Of a stretch of DNA of 37,976 nt, positions 1 to 8,302 are shown piece by piece; within the stretch, counting starts at the first letter, position 1; every line of letters starts with the position of its first letter. The notes beneath the pieces are model-generated. The model was not told the DNA's origin. It saw only the letters and a program-made list of their open reading frames with translations, and ran no database searches. Both the position numbers and the translations under genes were made by a program. The DNA is taken from NCBI GenBank assembly GCA_903832735.1, contig CAILCO010000081.1, positions 1-37,976 of the forward strand, written 5' to 3'. The stretch is from an uncultured Sterolibacterium sp. Its GTDB lineage: Bacteria > Pseudomonadota > Gammaproteobacteria > Burkholderiales > Rhodocyclaceae.

Positions 1-2226
1 GTCTATCCCGTGCGCTGGGCGAGCAAGGCTGGCAAGACCGGCTATTCGCCGGCCTGTGCCAACGAATGGCGTGTGGGTGTTTGCGAGAAGCCGCGCATCA
101 AGTGCGCTGATTGCGACCGCCGGCTACTCGTGCCGCTGACTGACCAGACTATCTACGACCATCTCTCGGGTCGGCATACCGTCGGCGTGTATCCGCTATT
201 GGCTGACGACAGCTGTCACTTCCTCGCGGTCGATTTCGACGACGCCGATTGGCGCAGTGATGCACGGGCGTTCGCACTATCCTGTCGCGAACTGGGTGTT
301 CCGATTACGCTGGAAATTTCGCGTTCCGGCAACGGCGCTCATGCGTGGGTGTTTTTCTCGGCTAAGGTCTCGGCGCGGGATGCGAGAAGGCTCGGTACTG
401 CCGTCATTAGCCACACCTGCGCCCGCACCCGACAACTGAAGCTCACGTCCTATGATCGGCTGTTCCCGAATCAGGACACGATGCCCAAAGGGGGCTTCGG
501 CAACCTGATCGCACTGCCGCTGCAGAAGTCACCTCGCGAGAACGGCGGTAGCGTGTTCGTGGATGACGCGCTACGGCCGCATCCTGACCAGTGGGCCTTC
601 CTGGCGTCGGTGCAGCTAATGGCGCCGCACGATATCGAACCGACGATCCTGCGCGCCATCGGCGGCTCGCATCCGCTCGATGTTACCTTCATCACTGAGG
701 AGGATCAGCAGGAACCGTGGAAGCGCACGGCGCAGGCTAAGCAGCGACTGCCCGGCCCGATGCCGGCATCGCTGACCGTAACCATGGCCAACCTCCTCTA
801 CTTCGACAAAGCGCAGCTTCCGCAACCGCTGGCGAACCGCCTGATCCGGTTGGCGGCCTTCCAGAATCCCGAGTTCTACAAGGCGCAGGCGATGCGCCTG
901 CCGGTGTGGGATGAGCCACGGGTGATCGGTTGCGCCGAGAATTTCCAGAACCACATCGCCCTGCCGCGCGGTTGCCTCGATGCAGCCAGGGAACTTCTGC
1001 GCGACAACGGCATTCGTTGCGAACTACACGATGAATGCTTTGGCGGCGAACGGCTGGACGCGTGTTTCGTCGGAACGCTTCGATCAGACCAGGAGGCGGC
1101 GGTTGCCGCAATGCTTCGCCACGACACGGGAATCCTGTGCGCGCCGACCGCGTTCGGCAAGACCGTCACGGCCGCGGCGCTGATCGCCCGACGCGGCGTG
1201 AACACACTGGTGCTGGTACATCGCACCGAACTGCTCAAGCAGTGGCAGGCGCGGCTGCAGACCTTCCTGGGCGTCGGCAAGGGCGTGATCGGCACCATCG
1301 GGGGCGGCAAAGCCAAGCCCACCGGCAAGATCGACATCGCGGTGATGCAGTCGCTCTCTCGGCAGGGTGAGACCAGCGAACTCGTGGAGAACTACGGGCA
1401 CGTCATTGTCGATGAGTGCCATCACCTCTCTGCATTTTCATTCGAGGCCATTCTGAAGCGCACCAAGGCCAAGTATGTACTTGGGCTCACCGCGACGCCA
1501 ATCCGGCGCGATGGGCGACAACCGATCATCTTCATGCAGTGTGGGCCGACCCGACACACCGCAGCGAAGCCCGTTGGCGCGCCGCAGACTTTGGAGGTGG
1601 TCCCCCGCTACTTGGCAACTCGCCTCGATCTCGCTGCCGACGCCGCTATCCAGGACGTGTTCCGGCATGTCGCCAGTGAAGCCAGCCGCACTGCGGCGAT
1701 AGCGGACGAGATCGCTATCGCCTTCGAGCAAGGGCACAAGGTGCTGGTACTGACCGAGCGCACCGAACACCTTGACGCCATTGGCGCGGCGTTGGCGAAC
1801 CGTGTCCAGACGCTATTCACGCTGCACGGCCGTATGTCGAAGAAGCAGCGAGCGGCAGTTGTCAGCGAACTGGATGCCCAGCCACCCGACGCGCCCCGCG
1901 TGCTGCTGTCCACCGGCAAGCTGGTCGGCGAAGGTTTCGACCACCCGCCGCTCGACACCCTGGTGCTGGCCATGCCGATCTCGTGGAAGGGCACGCTGCA
2001 ACAGTACGCTGGTCGATTGCACCGCGAGCATGCGAACAAGACCCGCGTGCGCATCATCGACTTCGTCGACGCCGGCCACCCGGCCCTGTTGCGTATGTGG
2101 CACCGGCGCCAGCTCGGGTACCGGGCGATGGGTTACCGGATTCCGGCGGCCCCGGTCAGCTACAATCTGGACTTCGACGCGGCGAGATGCCAGACCATAC
2201 CGCCGCCATCTCAGAAGCGGGTATGA
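1..2226 (+). CDS. TOTE conflict system primase–helicase (5' end cut by window)
   Basis: The frame is open from base 1; the first codons (VYPVRW) already match the family, so the start lies outside and 741 residues are visible. The N-terminal part is an archaeo-eukaryotic primase-like domain. It shows a Cys-rich CEKPRIKCADC motif, the acidic pair in AVDFDDADW, the GNGAHAWVFF motif and FPNQDTMPKGGFGNLIALPLQ. The C-terminal half is an SF2 helicase with Walker A APTAFGKT (bases 1141–1164), DECHH box (from 1411), LTATP, and motif VI-like QYAGRLHRE. This domain order is that of TOTE conflict-system proteins, thought to act against invasive DNA or RNA. Partner nucleases usually sit beside or inside such genes; none is seen downstream, where gluQ follows after 132 bases, so a partner could only lie upstream. 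Family assignment is strong; the defence role is family inference. Confidence 0.87.
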   Translation, partial: VYPVRWASKAGKTGYSPACANEWRVGVCEKPRIKCADCDRRLLVPLTDQTIYDHLSGRHTVGVYPLLADDSCHFLAVDFDDADWRSDARAFALSCRELGVPITLEISRSGNGAHAWVFFSAKVSARDARRLGTAVISHTCARTRQLKLTSYDRLFPNQDTMPKGGFGNLIALPLQKSPRENGGSVFVDDALRPHPDQWAFLASVQLMAPHDIEPTILRAIGGSHPLDVTFITEEDQQEPWKRTAQAKQRLPGPMPASLTVTMANLLYFDKAQLPQPLANRLIRLAAFQNPEFYKAQAMRLPVWDEPRVIGCAENFQNHIALPRGCLDAARELLRDNGIRCELHDECFGGERLDACFVGTLRSDQEAAVAAMLRHDTGILCAPTAFGKTVTAAALIARRGVNTLVLVHRTELLKQWQARLQTFLGVGKGVIGTIGGGKAKPTGKIDIAVMQSLSRQGETSELVENYGHVIVDECHHLSAFSFEAILKRTKAKYVLGLTATPIRRDGRQPIIFMQCGPTRHTAAKPVGAPQTLEVVPRYLATRLDLAADAAIQDVFRHVASEASRTAAIADEIAIAFEQGHKVLVLTERTEHLDAIGAALANRVQTLFTLHGRMSKKQRAAVVSELDAQPPDAPRVLLSTGKLVGEGFDHPPLDTLVLAMPISWKGTLQQYAGRLHREHANKTRVRIIDFVDAGHPALLRMWHRRQLGYRAMGYRIPAAPVSYNLDFDAARCQTIPPPSQKRV

Positions 2227-2358
2227 AAGCGGGTACGAAATGAAGACGGAAGTCAGAATCTCCAATAGCGGTGCGGTCTGCCGCCCGGTCTTCCGGTTCA
2301 ACGTCTAAGCCGCAAGCCACGGGTGATGCGCACCCTCTGAAAGCCGGTTCCAGCCACA

Positions 2359-3267
2359 ATGGCCACTTCCCGGAATCGAATCCGCGGCCGGTTCGCGCCT
2401 TCGCCGACCGGCCCGCTACACTTCGGCTCCCTGGTCGCTGCGGTCGGCAGCTTTCTTGATGCGCGACACAGCGGCGGCGAGTGGCTGCTGCGCATGGAGG
2501 ATCTCGATCGCCCGCGGTGTCGGGACGGCGCCGCCGACGACATACTGCGCACATTAGCAGCGTATGGCTTCGAGTGGGATGGCGAGGTGATCTGGCAGAG
2601 CCGGCGCGGAGCCGTCTATAACGATGCCCTGGAACGCTTGCGCGATGCCGGCCGGGTCTTTGCCTGCGCCTGCAGCCGGCGCGAAATGGCCGATTCCGCG
2701 CTGGCGCCCGATGGCGCATCGGTCTACCCAGGCACCTGTAATCTTGGTTTGCCGGCCGGCAAGGTGCGTCGTGTCGACCGCCTGCGGGTCGGGCAGGCGC
2801 GCATCGCTTTCGCGGATGAGGTGCAAGGGACGCTGGTCCAGAAGCTGGCGGAGGAAGTCGGCGACTTCGTATTGCTGCGCGCCGATGGCCTCTTCGCTTA
2901 TCAGCTGGCGGTCGTGGTCGACGATGGCGAACAAGGCATCACTAGGGTCGTGCGCGGCGCCGATCTGCTAGCCTCGACGCCGCGCCAAATTTTGTTGCAG
3001 CAATTGCTCGACCTGCCACTGCCGGGCTATGCGCATCTGCCGGTGGCGATCGACGCCGCGGGCGAAAAACTGTCCAAGCAGACGCGCGCCGCGGCTATCG
3101 ATCGTGCGCGACCGATGCCATCCCTGCTCGCAGCCTTGAACTTCCTGGGTCAGGCAACGCCTGCGGAACTGGCCGAGGCCAGCCTGGCCGACTTCTGGCG
3201 CTGGGCGATCACCCATTGGGATCTGGCGCGGGTGCCTCGGCGCCATCAACTGCCGGCGCCGGAATAG
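2359..3267 (+). CDS. gluQ: glutamyl-Q tRNA(Asp) synthetase
   Basis: The 302-residue protein matches GluQRS, the truncated glutamyl-tRNA synthetase paralogue that attaches glutamate to queuosine in tRNA(Asp). Visible are RGRFAPSPTGPLHFGS (HIGH-like ATP site, near the N terminus), the zinc ligands CACSRRE…VYPGTC, and KLSKQ in the KMSKS position. It lacks the anticodon-binding domain of GluRS, and the length is normal for the family. The ATG at 2359 has no strong Shine-Dalgarno, but it places the HIGH motif at the usual distance from the N terminus. The gene ends 10 bases before the convergent clsB-like gene. Confidence 0.95.
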   Translation: MATSRNRIRGRFAPSPTGPLHFGSLVAAVGSFLDARHSGGEWLLRMEDLDRPRCRDGAADDILRTLAAYGFEWDGEVIWQSRRGAVYNDALERLRDAGRVFACACSRREMADSALAPDGASVYPGTCNLGLPAGKVRRVDRLRVGQARIAFADEVQGTLVQKLAEEVGDFVLLRADGLFAYQLAVVVDDGEQGITRVVRGADLLASTPRQILLQQLLDLPLPGYAHLPVAIDAAGEKLSKQTRAAAIDRARPMPSLLAALNFLGQATPAELAEASLADFWRWAITHWDLARVPRRHQLPAPE

Positions 3268-3277
3268 AACGGCAGCG

Positions 3278-4474
3278 TTATTTTTTCCAGGCGCCCGCTT
3301 TGCCCGCCCCTGCTCCGGCGTGAGTGCCATAACCCGAGAGTCCGATCATCAGTCGCACCATCGTGTAGGCCAGCCAGTTGGCCGCCCGCGCCAAGAGCGG
3401 CTTCTTGACCCAGGCTTCGCGTTTGACTTCCTCGGCGCCCACTTCCATTGCCTTGCGCAGGCTGGCAAGCAGGCCTGCGGCAAAGGCGGCATTCCTCACG
3501 ACGATGTTCGCTTCACGCGCCAACAGCAGGCTGAAAGGATCGATGTTGCTTGATCCCACCGTGGCCCAGACGCCGTCTATCACCGCCACCTTGGCGTGGA
3601 GAAAGCTTCTGCGGTATTCGTAGAGTTGTATCCCTGCCGAGAGCAGCGCGCCATAGAGGGCCAGCGTGGCGTGATGGAGCAGCGGATATTCGGCCCTCCC
3701 TTGCAACAGCACGGTCACCTTGATGCCGCGTTGCGCCGCCGCCATCAGGGCATGGCGGAAGCGCCTGCCGGGCAGAAAGTAGGCATTGGCCAGAACGATT
3801 TCGCTGCGCGCGGCGGCTATTGCCTGGAGGTAGGCCTCTTCGATGTCGCGGCGGTGGCGCAGGTTGTCGCGAGTCAGGAAGGTTCCGGCCATTTCGCCGC
3901 AGACCGCGGTGGTCGCGGCGTGGCGTTGGCCTGTTGCGAAACGATGACGAAAGCTCGACCAGCTGACAAGTTGCCAGAGATGGCGCATCGAAGCATGGAT
4001 CGGTCCGAGCAGCGGTCCTTCGATCCGCACCGCATAGTCGTAGCGCGGCGGGATCTGGCCGGGCGTGTGCATGTCATCGATGACGTTGATGCCGCCGACG
4101 AAGGCGATGCGCGCGTCTATTGTCACCAGTTTTCTATGCAGGCGACGCAGTCGCTGGCGACGCAGGGTGAACGGGGAGACGTTCGGTCCATAGATCAATA
4201 CTTCGATGCCGTCGGCCATCAGCCGGGCGCCCAGCTTCTGCATGAAGCCGCGCGAGCCGAAACCGTCGACTAGGACATGGACGCGGACGCCGCGCCGCGC
4301 CGCGTGGTTCATGGCCGTGGCCACCGCACGGCCGGCGTCGTCGTCCTCGAATATATAGGTTTCGAGGCGGACCTCTTCGGTGGCCGCCGCTATCGCCGCG
4401 ATCAGCGCCGGAAAATATTCGCTGCCAGTCTCGAGCAGCTCGAGCCGGTTGCCTGGCAGGAAGCCTTCATCCAT
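3278..4474 (-). CDS. clsB: cardiolipin synthase B-like phospholipase D family protein
   Basis: This 398-residue phospholipase D superfamily protein carries both HKD motifs: HRKLVTIDARIAFVGG in the first half and HAKVAVIDGVWATVGSSN in the second, the latter followed by the typical NIDPFS. ClsB joins phosphatidylethanolamine or phosphatidylglycerol head groups to make cardiolipin at the inner membrane. A longer open frame reaches 4585, but the ATG at 4474 (MDEGFLPGNRLELL) matches the family start and overlaps the upstream gene's stop by only 8 bases. The pairing with a ybhP-like gene is also found in E. coli (ybhP–ybhO). ClsB is preferred over ClsA because there are no N-terminal membrane helices. 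Confidence 0.88.
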   Translation of the reverse strand: MDEGFLPGNRLELLETGSEYFPALIAAIAAATEEVRLETYIFEDDDAGRAVATAMNHAARRGVRVHVLVDGFGSRGFMQKLGARLMADGIEVLIYGPNVSPFTLRRQRLRRLHRKLVTIDARIAFVGGINVIDDMHTPGQIPPRYDYAVRIEGPLLGPIHASMRHLWQLVSWSSFRHRFATGQRHAATTAVCGEMAGTFLTRDNLRHRRDIEEAYLQAIAAARSEIVLANAYFLPGRRFRHALMAAAQRGIKVTVLLQGRAEYPLLHHATLALYGALLSAGIQLYEYRRSFLHAKVAVIDGVWATVGSSNIDPFSLLLAREANIVVRNAAFAAGLLASLRKAMEVGAEEVKREAWVKKPLLARAANWLAYTMVRLMIGLSGYGTHAGAGAGKAGAWKK

Positions 4475-5243
4475 GTGCGGCAAGGTCAGCCACGAGATGT
4501 GCCGAGAGTACCGCGTGGTCGGAAATGCGTGACCACGGCGGGCCGAAATGAACGGTCGCCGACTCGATGCCGAAGCCGCGGACATAGATACGATCGAGGC
4601 GGAAAACGGGCAGGGAACTGGGAAAGCTTTTCGCCGGGTGCCCGGCCGCGCCGCCGAATACCTCGATCAGTCCGAGCCGGTCGGCGAGCAGGTTGGAGGC
4701 GGAGTTGCGCCAGTCATTGAAATCGCCGGCGATGATCAGCGGGGCATCGGCGGGGACCAGTTCCTCAAGCCTTAGCGCTAGCGCCTCCATTTGCCGTCGC
4801 CGAGAGCGGCCGAATAGAGAGAGATGGACGCAGACGCAATGCAGCGGCTGCTCCCCGTCGGTCACGGCGATCGCGCAATGGAGTAGTCCGCGACGCTCGA
4901 AGCGCAGATGGGTGACGTCCTGATTGTGCGAGTGCAAGATAGGGAAGCGCGACAGGATCGCGTTGCCGTGATGGCCGTGATCGTAGATGACGTTGCGGCC
5001 GTAGGCGGTGTTCTCCCAGACATCTCCGGCAATGAACTCGTGCTGCGGCTCCCCCGGCCATTCGCTGAGAGTCTCGACGTGCCCCAGATGCAGGCCCTGC
5101 ACCTCCTGCAGGAAGACGATATCAGGCGACAGAATCCGCAATCGCTCGCGCAATTCGTGGACCATCATGCGCCGGTTGAATTGCGAGAATCCCTTGTGAA
5201 TGTTGTAGGTGGCGACGTGCAGCGTCTTGGCTAGTGCGGGCAT
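4467..5243 (-). CDS. ybhP: endonuclease/exonuclease/phosphatase family protein (YbhP-like)
   Basis: The 258-residue protein has the motifs of the DNase I/EEP metal-dependent phosphodiester hydrolase fold: YNIHKG near the N terminus, FLQEVQG (catalytic Glu), IIAGDFNDW, and the C-terminal SDHAVLSAHL His. Substrates of this fold range from nucleic acids to phospholipid head groups. The neighbouring cardiolipin synthase suggests a lipid-related role, but the substrate is unknown. Its ATG shares one base with the nadA stop (TGATG) and its end overlaps the clsB start, so the three genes are probably co-transcribed and translationally coupled. Confidence 0.88.
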   Translation of the reverse strand: MPALAKTLHVATYNIHKGFSQFNRRMMVHELRERLRILSPDIVFLQEVQGLHLGHVETLSEWPGEPQHEFIAGDVWENTAYGRNVIYDHGHHGNAILSRFPILHSHNQDVTHLRFERRGLLHCAIAVTDGEQPLHCVCVHLSLFGRSRRRQMEALALRLEELVPADAPLIIAGDFNDWRNSASNLLADRLGLIEVFGGAAGHPAKSFPSSLPVFRLDRIYVRGFGIESATVHFGPPWSRISDHAVLSAHLVADLAAHG

Positions 5244-6340
5244 CAGGAAACCGCCAGCATCCGCTCCAGCGCCACTTTTGCCAGGGCGGCTTCATGCGGC
5301 GGCACGCTGATGCGGTTGATCACCCTGCCTTCAGCGAGGTTTTCCAGGCACCAGGCGAGGTGCTGGGGATCGATGCGCTGCATGGTGGAGCACATGCAGA
5401 CGGTGGGAGACATGAACTGGACGATCTTGCCTTCCGCGCGGACTTCCTCGGCGAGACGCTCGACCAGGTTCAGTTCGGTGCCGACCAGCCAGCGTGTGTT
5501 CGGGGCCGCATCCTTGACGGTCTTGAGGATGAGGTCGGTCGAGCCGACAAAGTCGGACTGCATGCACACCTCGAGGCTGCATTCGGGGTGGGAGATGACC
5601 AGTCCGTCCGGGTACTGATTGCGAAAACGCAGGATATGCGCCGGTTGAAACATCTGGTGCACCGAGCAGTGGCCCTTCCAAAGCAGTATCCGGGCCTTGC
5701 GGATTTGTTCGGCGCTGAGCCCGCCGGACTCCAGATCGGGATCCCAGACCTGCATCTGTTCATGCGGGATGCCCATCTTGTGGCCGCTCCAGCGACCCAG
5801 GTGTTGATCCGGAAAGAACAGTATCTTCTCGCGCCGGGCGAAGGACCATTCGAGAATCCTGGTGGCGTTGGACGAGGTGCACACGATGCCGCCATGCTCG
5901 CCGCAGAAGGCTTTCAAGTCGGCGGCTGAATTGATGTAGGTGACGGGAGTGACCTGTTCGTCCGGATCGATGACTTCCCGGATCTCGCGCCAACAGCGTT
6001 CCACCTTGGCCAGGTTGGCCATGTCGGCCATCGAACAGCCCGCGGCGAGGTCGGGGAGGATGGCCGTCTGCTCCGGGCGCGACAGGATGTCGGCCACTTC
6101 AGCCATGAAATGCACCCCGCAAAAGACGATGAACTCGGCGTCGGACTGGGAGGCCAGGCGCGACAGCCGGAGCGAATCCCCGGTGATGTCCGCGTGGCGG
6201 TAGATGTCGGCGCGCTGGTAGTGGTGGCAAAGCAGCACGGCGCGCTTTCCGAGTTTGGCGCGGGCTTCGATGATGCGTTGCTGGGCATCATCCAGGGCGA
6301 GTGAGCTGTAGCGGTCGAAGCTGATGGCGGTGGTTTGCAT
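5243..6340 (-). CDS. nadA: quinolinate synthase
   Basis: NadA condenses iminoaspartate with dihydroxyacetone phosphate to make quinolinate for NAD synthesis. The 365-residue protein has the conserved CHHYQ, CGVHFMAE, GCSMADM, SHPECSLEVC and CMCSTMQ segments; the Cys in the second, fourth and last of these are candidates for the 4Fe-4S ligands. The frame can begin at TTG 6346, but ATG 6340 is preferred because an AAGAGA-type ribosome site lies just upstream at good spacing. The stop overlaps the next gene's start. nadB and nadC are not in this window. Confidence 0.96.
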   Translation of the reverse strand: MQTTAISFDRYSSLALDDAQQRIIEARAKLGKRAVLLCHHYQRADIYRHADITGDSLRLSRLASQSDAEFIVFCGVHFMAEVADILSRPEQTAILPDLAAGCSMADMANLAKVERCWREIREVIDPDEQVTPVTYINSAADLKAFCGEHGGIVCTSSNATRILEWSFARREKILFFPDQHLGRWSGHKMGIPHEQMQVWDPDLESGGLSAEQIRKARILLWKGHCSVHQMFQPAHILRFRNQYPDGLVISHPECSLEVCMQSDFVGSTDLILKTVKDAAPNTRWLVGTELNLVERLAEEVRAEGKIVQFMSPTVCMCSTMQRIDPQHLAWCLENLAEGRVINRISVPPHEAALAKVALERMLAVS

Positions 6341-6416
6341 GATCAATCTCTTGTGGGCGGCGCTTGATAGGACGGGGGAAGGAGGCCGTGGTTCGGTCGC
6401 GCGGGTTCAGTCGAAC

Positions 6417-6869
6417 TCAGCTTTGCTGCCAGGGCAGACCGGCCAGGCGCCAGCCGCCCACCTTGTTGCGGTGGCCGGCGGCGTCCTTGTCGCCCTCGAA
6501 ACCTTCGAGAACATTGTAGCAGTCGGGTAAACCGGCTTCGGTGGCGGCTTTTGCGGCGGCGTTCGAGCGGCCGCCGCTGCGGCAGATGAACAGCAGCAGC
6601 GATTCCTGATCGACGGCTTGCTTCAACTGGGCCAGAAAATACGGATTGGCTTGGTTGCCGGGATAGGTTTGCCATTCGATCTCGATCGCACCGGGAATGC
6701 GGCCCACCCAGTCGAGTTCGGCGCGGGTCCGGATGTCGATCAGGCGGGCGCCCGGGGCGAGCCGCAGTAATTCGGCGGCTTCCTTCGGGGTGAGCGCTCC
6801 CTCGTAGGGAAGCTTGAGCTCGCGTGCGCGGCTCTGCGCGAGCTGCAAAATTTCGGTGAGTCTACCCAT
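6417..6869 (-). CDS. rhodanese-like domain protein
   Basis: This 150-residue single-domain rhodanese has the catalytic loop CRSGGRS with Cys96 and the LIDIRTRAELDWVGRIPGA segment typical of the fold. Such proteins carry persulfide sulfur or act as sulfur-transfer partners. It is the first gene of the minus-strand group and is separated from nadA by 76 bases. A sulfur-donor link to the NadA iron-sulfur cluster is possible but only suggested by position. The opposite-strand 498-residue open frame covering this gene and the CDF gene is a shadow. Confidence 0.9.
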   Translation of the reverse strand: MGRLTEILQLAQSRARELKLPYEGALTPKEAAELLRLAPGARLIDIRTRAELDWVGRIPGAIEIEWQTYPGNQANPYFLAQLKQAVDQESLLLFICRSGGRSNAAAKAATEAGLPDCYNVLEGFEGDKDAAGHRNKVGGWRLAGLPWQQS

Positions 6870-6895
6870 GTCGGCGAAGGCAAATGCAAGAGTTG

Positions 6896-6911
6896 TATAA
6901 TTGAAATTATA
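6896..6911. promoter_or_regulatory. divergent palindromic -10 elements
   Basis: TATAATTGAAATTATA is a perfect inverted repeat of 7-base arms with a 2-base centre. It provides a consensus TATAAT on each strand, between the divergent rhodanese gene (start 6869) and CDF gene (start 6950). No good -35 box is visible on either strand. Promoter function is inferred. Confidence 0.5.
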
Positions 6912-6949
6912 GGCCTGAACCTCCGGCCGGTTGATAGATAGAGATATTG

Positions 6950-8131
6950 ATGACCCGCGAAGAGGAGGTATTGCTGCCTCACGAACCCTTGGATCCCTCG
7001 CGCTATAGGGAGTCCCAGCGGGTCACCTGGGTCAGTGTCACAGTCAATATCGTCCTGACCGTCGCCCAGATCGCGGTAGGCCTCGCCGCCCACGCCCAGA
7101 GCCTGGTCGCAGACGGCTTTCACTCGCTCTCGGACTTGGTGGCGGACATTCTGGTGCTGCTGGCCAACGCGCAAAGCCGCCATCCCGCTGACGATGAACA
7201 CCCTTACGGCCATCATCGCATCGAAACTGCCGCTTCCCTGGCGCTGGGCCTGCTGTTGGTCGGCACCGGAGCCGCGATCCTTTGGTCGGCCGGCGTCCGG
7301 CTGCAACATCTCGACGAATTGCCGGCGGTGGCCTCGATAGCGCTGTGGACCGCGCTGGCCGCGCTGGTGGCGAAGGAGGGCCTGTTCCGCTACATGCTGA
7401 TCGTCGCCGAGAAGTTGCGCTCGCCGATGCTTGTCGCCAACGCCTGGCACGCGCGTTCCGATGCCGCCTCTTCCCTGGTGGCGGCTGCCGGTATCGGCGG
7501 CAGCCTGGCGGGCTACCGTTTTCTCGACCCGGTGGCCGCGGTGATCGTTGGCTTCATGATCCTGCGCATGGGTGCCAAGTTCTCCTATGAAGCGATGCGG
7601 GAGTTGATCGACACCGGGGTCTCCAATGATGAGGTCAAACGCATCCGCGCCACGCTGCGCGAGACGCCGGGCGTGCTCGATCTGCATGAATTGCGGACAC
7701 GGCACATGGCCAACCGGGTTCTCGCGGATGCGCACATTCAGGTTGATGCCCGCATCAGCGTTTCGGAGGGCCACCGTATCGCCGAGATGGCCAGGGTGCG
7801 CGTGCTGGCACGACATCCGGAGGTGCTCGACGTGCTGGTCCATGTCGATGCCGAAGAAGATCTCGATTCCGCAGTCAGTGCCATTGACTTGCCCGAGCGT
7901 GAGGTGCTGCTCGGGCATCTGCGCCGGCTCTTGGGCGAAGAACTGCCTGAGTTTGAAAAGACGCTGCTGCACTATCTGGGCAAACGCGTCGAAGCCGAGA
8001 TTTTCCTGCCGCCCGAAGTCTGCCTCGATCCAGTCCATGTGGCTCGCCTCGAACTGCGTCTTGGCGAACGCTTGACGGGGGATCCTTATTTCAGCGCGGT
8101 TAGCTTGAATTGCCGCATTGCGCCAAGATAG
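6950..8131 (+). CDS. cation diffusion facilitator family transporter
   Basis: The 393-residue membrane protein belongs to the CDF (ZitB/FieF/MamM-type) family, which exports divalent metals such as Zn, Fe, Mn or Co by proton antiport. Seen are DGFHSLSDLVAD and WHARSDAASS (the paired HxxxD metal sites), HPYGHHRIE between helices 2 and 3, and several hydrophobic helices. After the cytoplasmic metal-binding domain there is an extended C-terminal tail, making it longer than the usual 300 or so residues. A TTG at 6947 directly precedes the chosen ATG 6950; the upstream AGATAGAGAT serves either. The metal cannot be told from sequence. Confidence 0.92.
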   Translation: MTREEEVLLPHEPLDPSRYRESQRVTWVSVTVNIVLTVAQIAVGLAAHAQSLVADGFHSLSDLVADILVLLANAQSRHPADDEHPYGHHRIETAASLALGLLLVGTGAAILWSAGVRLQHLDELPAVASIALWTALAALVAKEGLFRYMLIVAEKLRSPMLVANAWHARSDAASSLVAAAGIGGSLAGYRFLDPVAAVIVGFMILRMGAKFSYEAMRELIDTGVSNDEVKRIRATLRETPGVLDLHELRTRHMANRVLADAHIQVDARISVSEGHRIAEMARVRVLARHPEVLDVLVHVDAEEDLDSAVSAIDLPEREVLLGHLRRLLGEELPEFEKTLLHYLGKRVEAEIFLPPEVCLDPVHVARLELRLGERLTGDPYFSAVSLNCRIAPR

Positions 8132-8147
8132 TGCGCGTTTCCGGAAT

Positions 8148-8178
8148 CCGCACCAATAAAGGGCCTGTTTTATTGCGG
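8148..8178. promoter_or_regulatory. inverted repeat with NtrC-like half sites upstream of glnA
   Basis: CCGCA(CC)AATAAA and TTTTATTGCGG form an interrupted inverted repeat. Inside it, GCACCAATAAAGGGC (8150–8164) matches the NtrC pattern GCACY-N5-RGTGC with one mismatch. It lies about 80 bases upstream of the sigma-54 -12 element, a usual distance for an enhancer. It could instead be a weak terminator for the CDF gene, though there is no T run. Confidence 0.4.
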
Positions 8179-8227
8179 TACAGCAGCCATTTCCTTTGTG
8201 GCACAATATCGGGCTGGTCCGGAGCGC

Positions 8228-8244
8228 TTGGCACAATAACTGCT
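8228..8244 (+). promoter_or_regulatory. sigma-54 promoter of glnA
   Basis: TTGGCACAATAACTGCT has GG at 8230–8231 and GC at 8242–8243, giving the exact GG-N10-GC spacing of RpoN promoters, and matches TTGGCAC in the -24 box. It lies about 60 bases before the glnA ATG. A related block, TGTGGCACAATATC, starts 30 bases upstream (8198) but lacks a -12 GC at the right distance. Confidence 0.75.
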
Positions 8245-8302
8245 AAGCCTTGCCTACATTTCGCTTAGTCTGATTCGTATTAACCCGCTAGGAGAGCACT
8301 CT

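Noticed and set aside
6740-8236. 498-residue open frame on the minus strand over the CDF and rhodanese genes
   Set aside because: It is antisense to a clear CDF transporter, is rich in His, Gln, Arg and Gly as expected for a GC-rich shadow frame, and has no domain.
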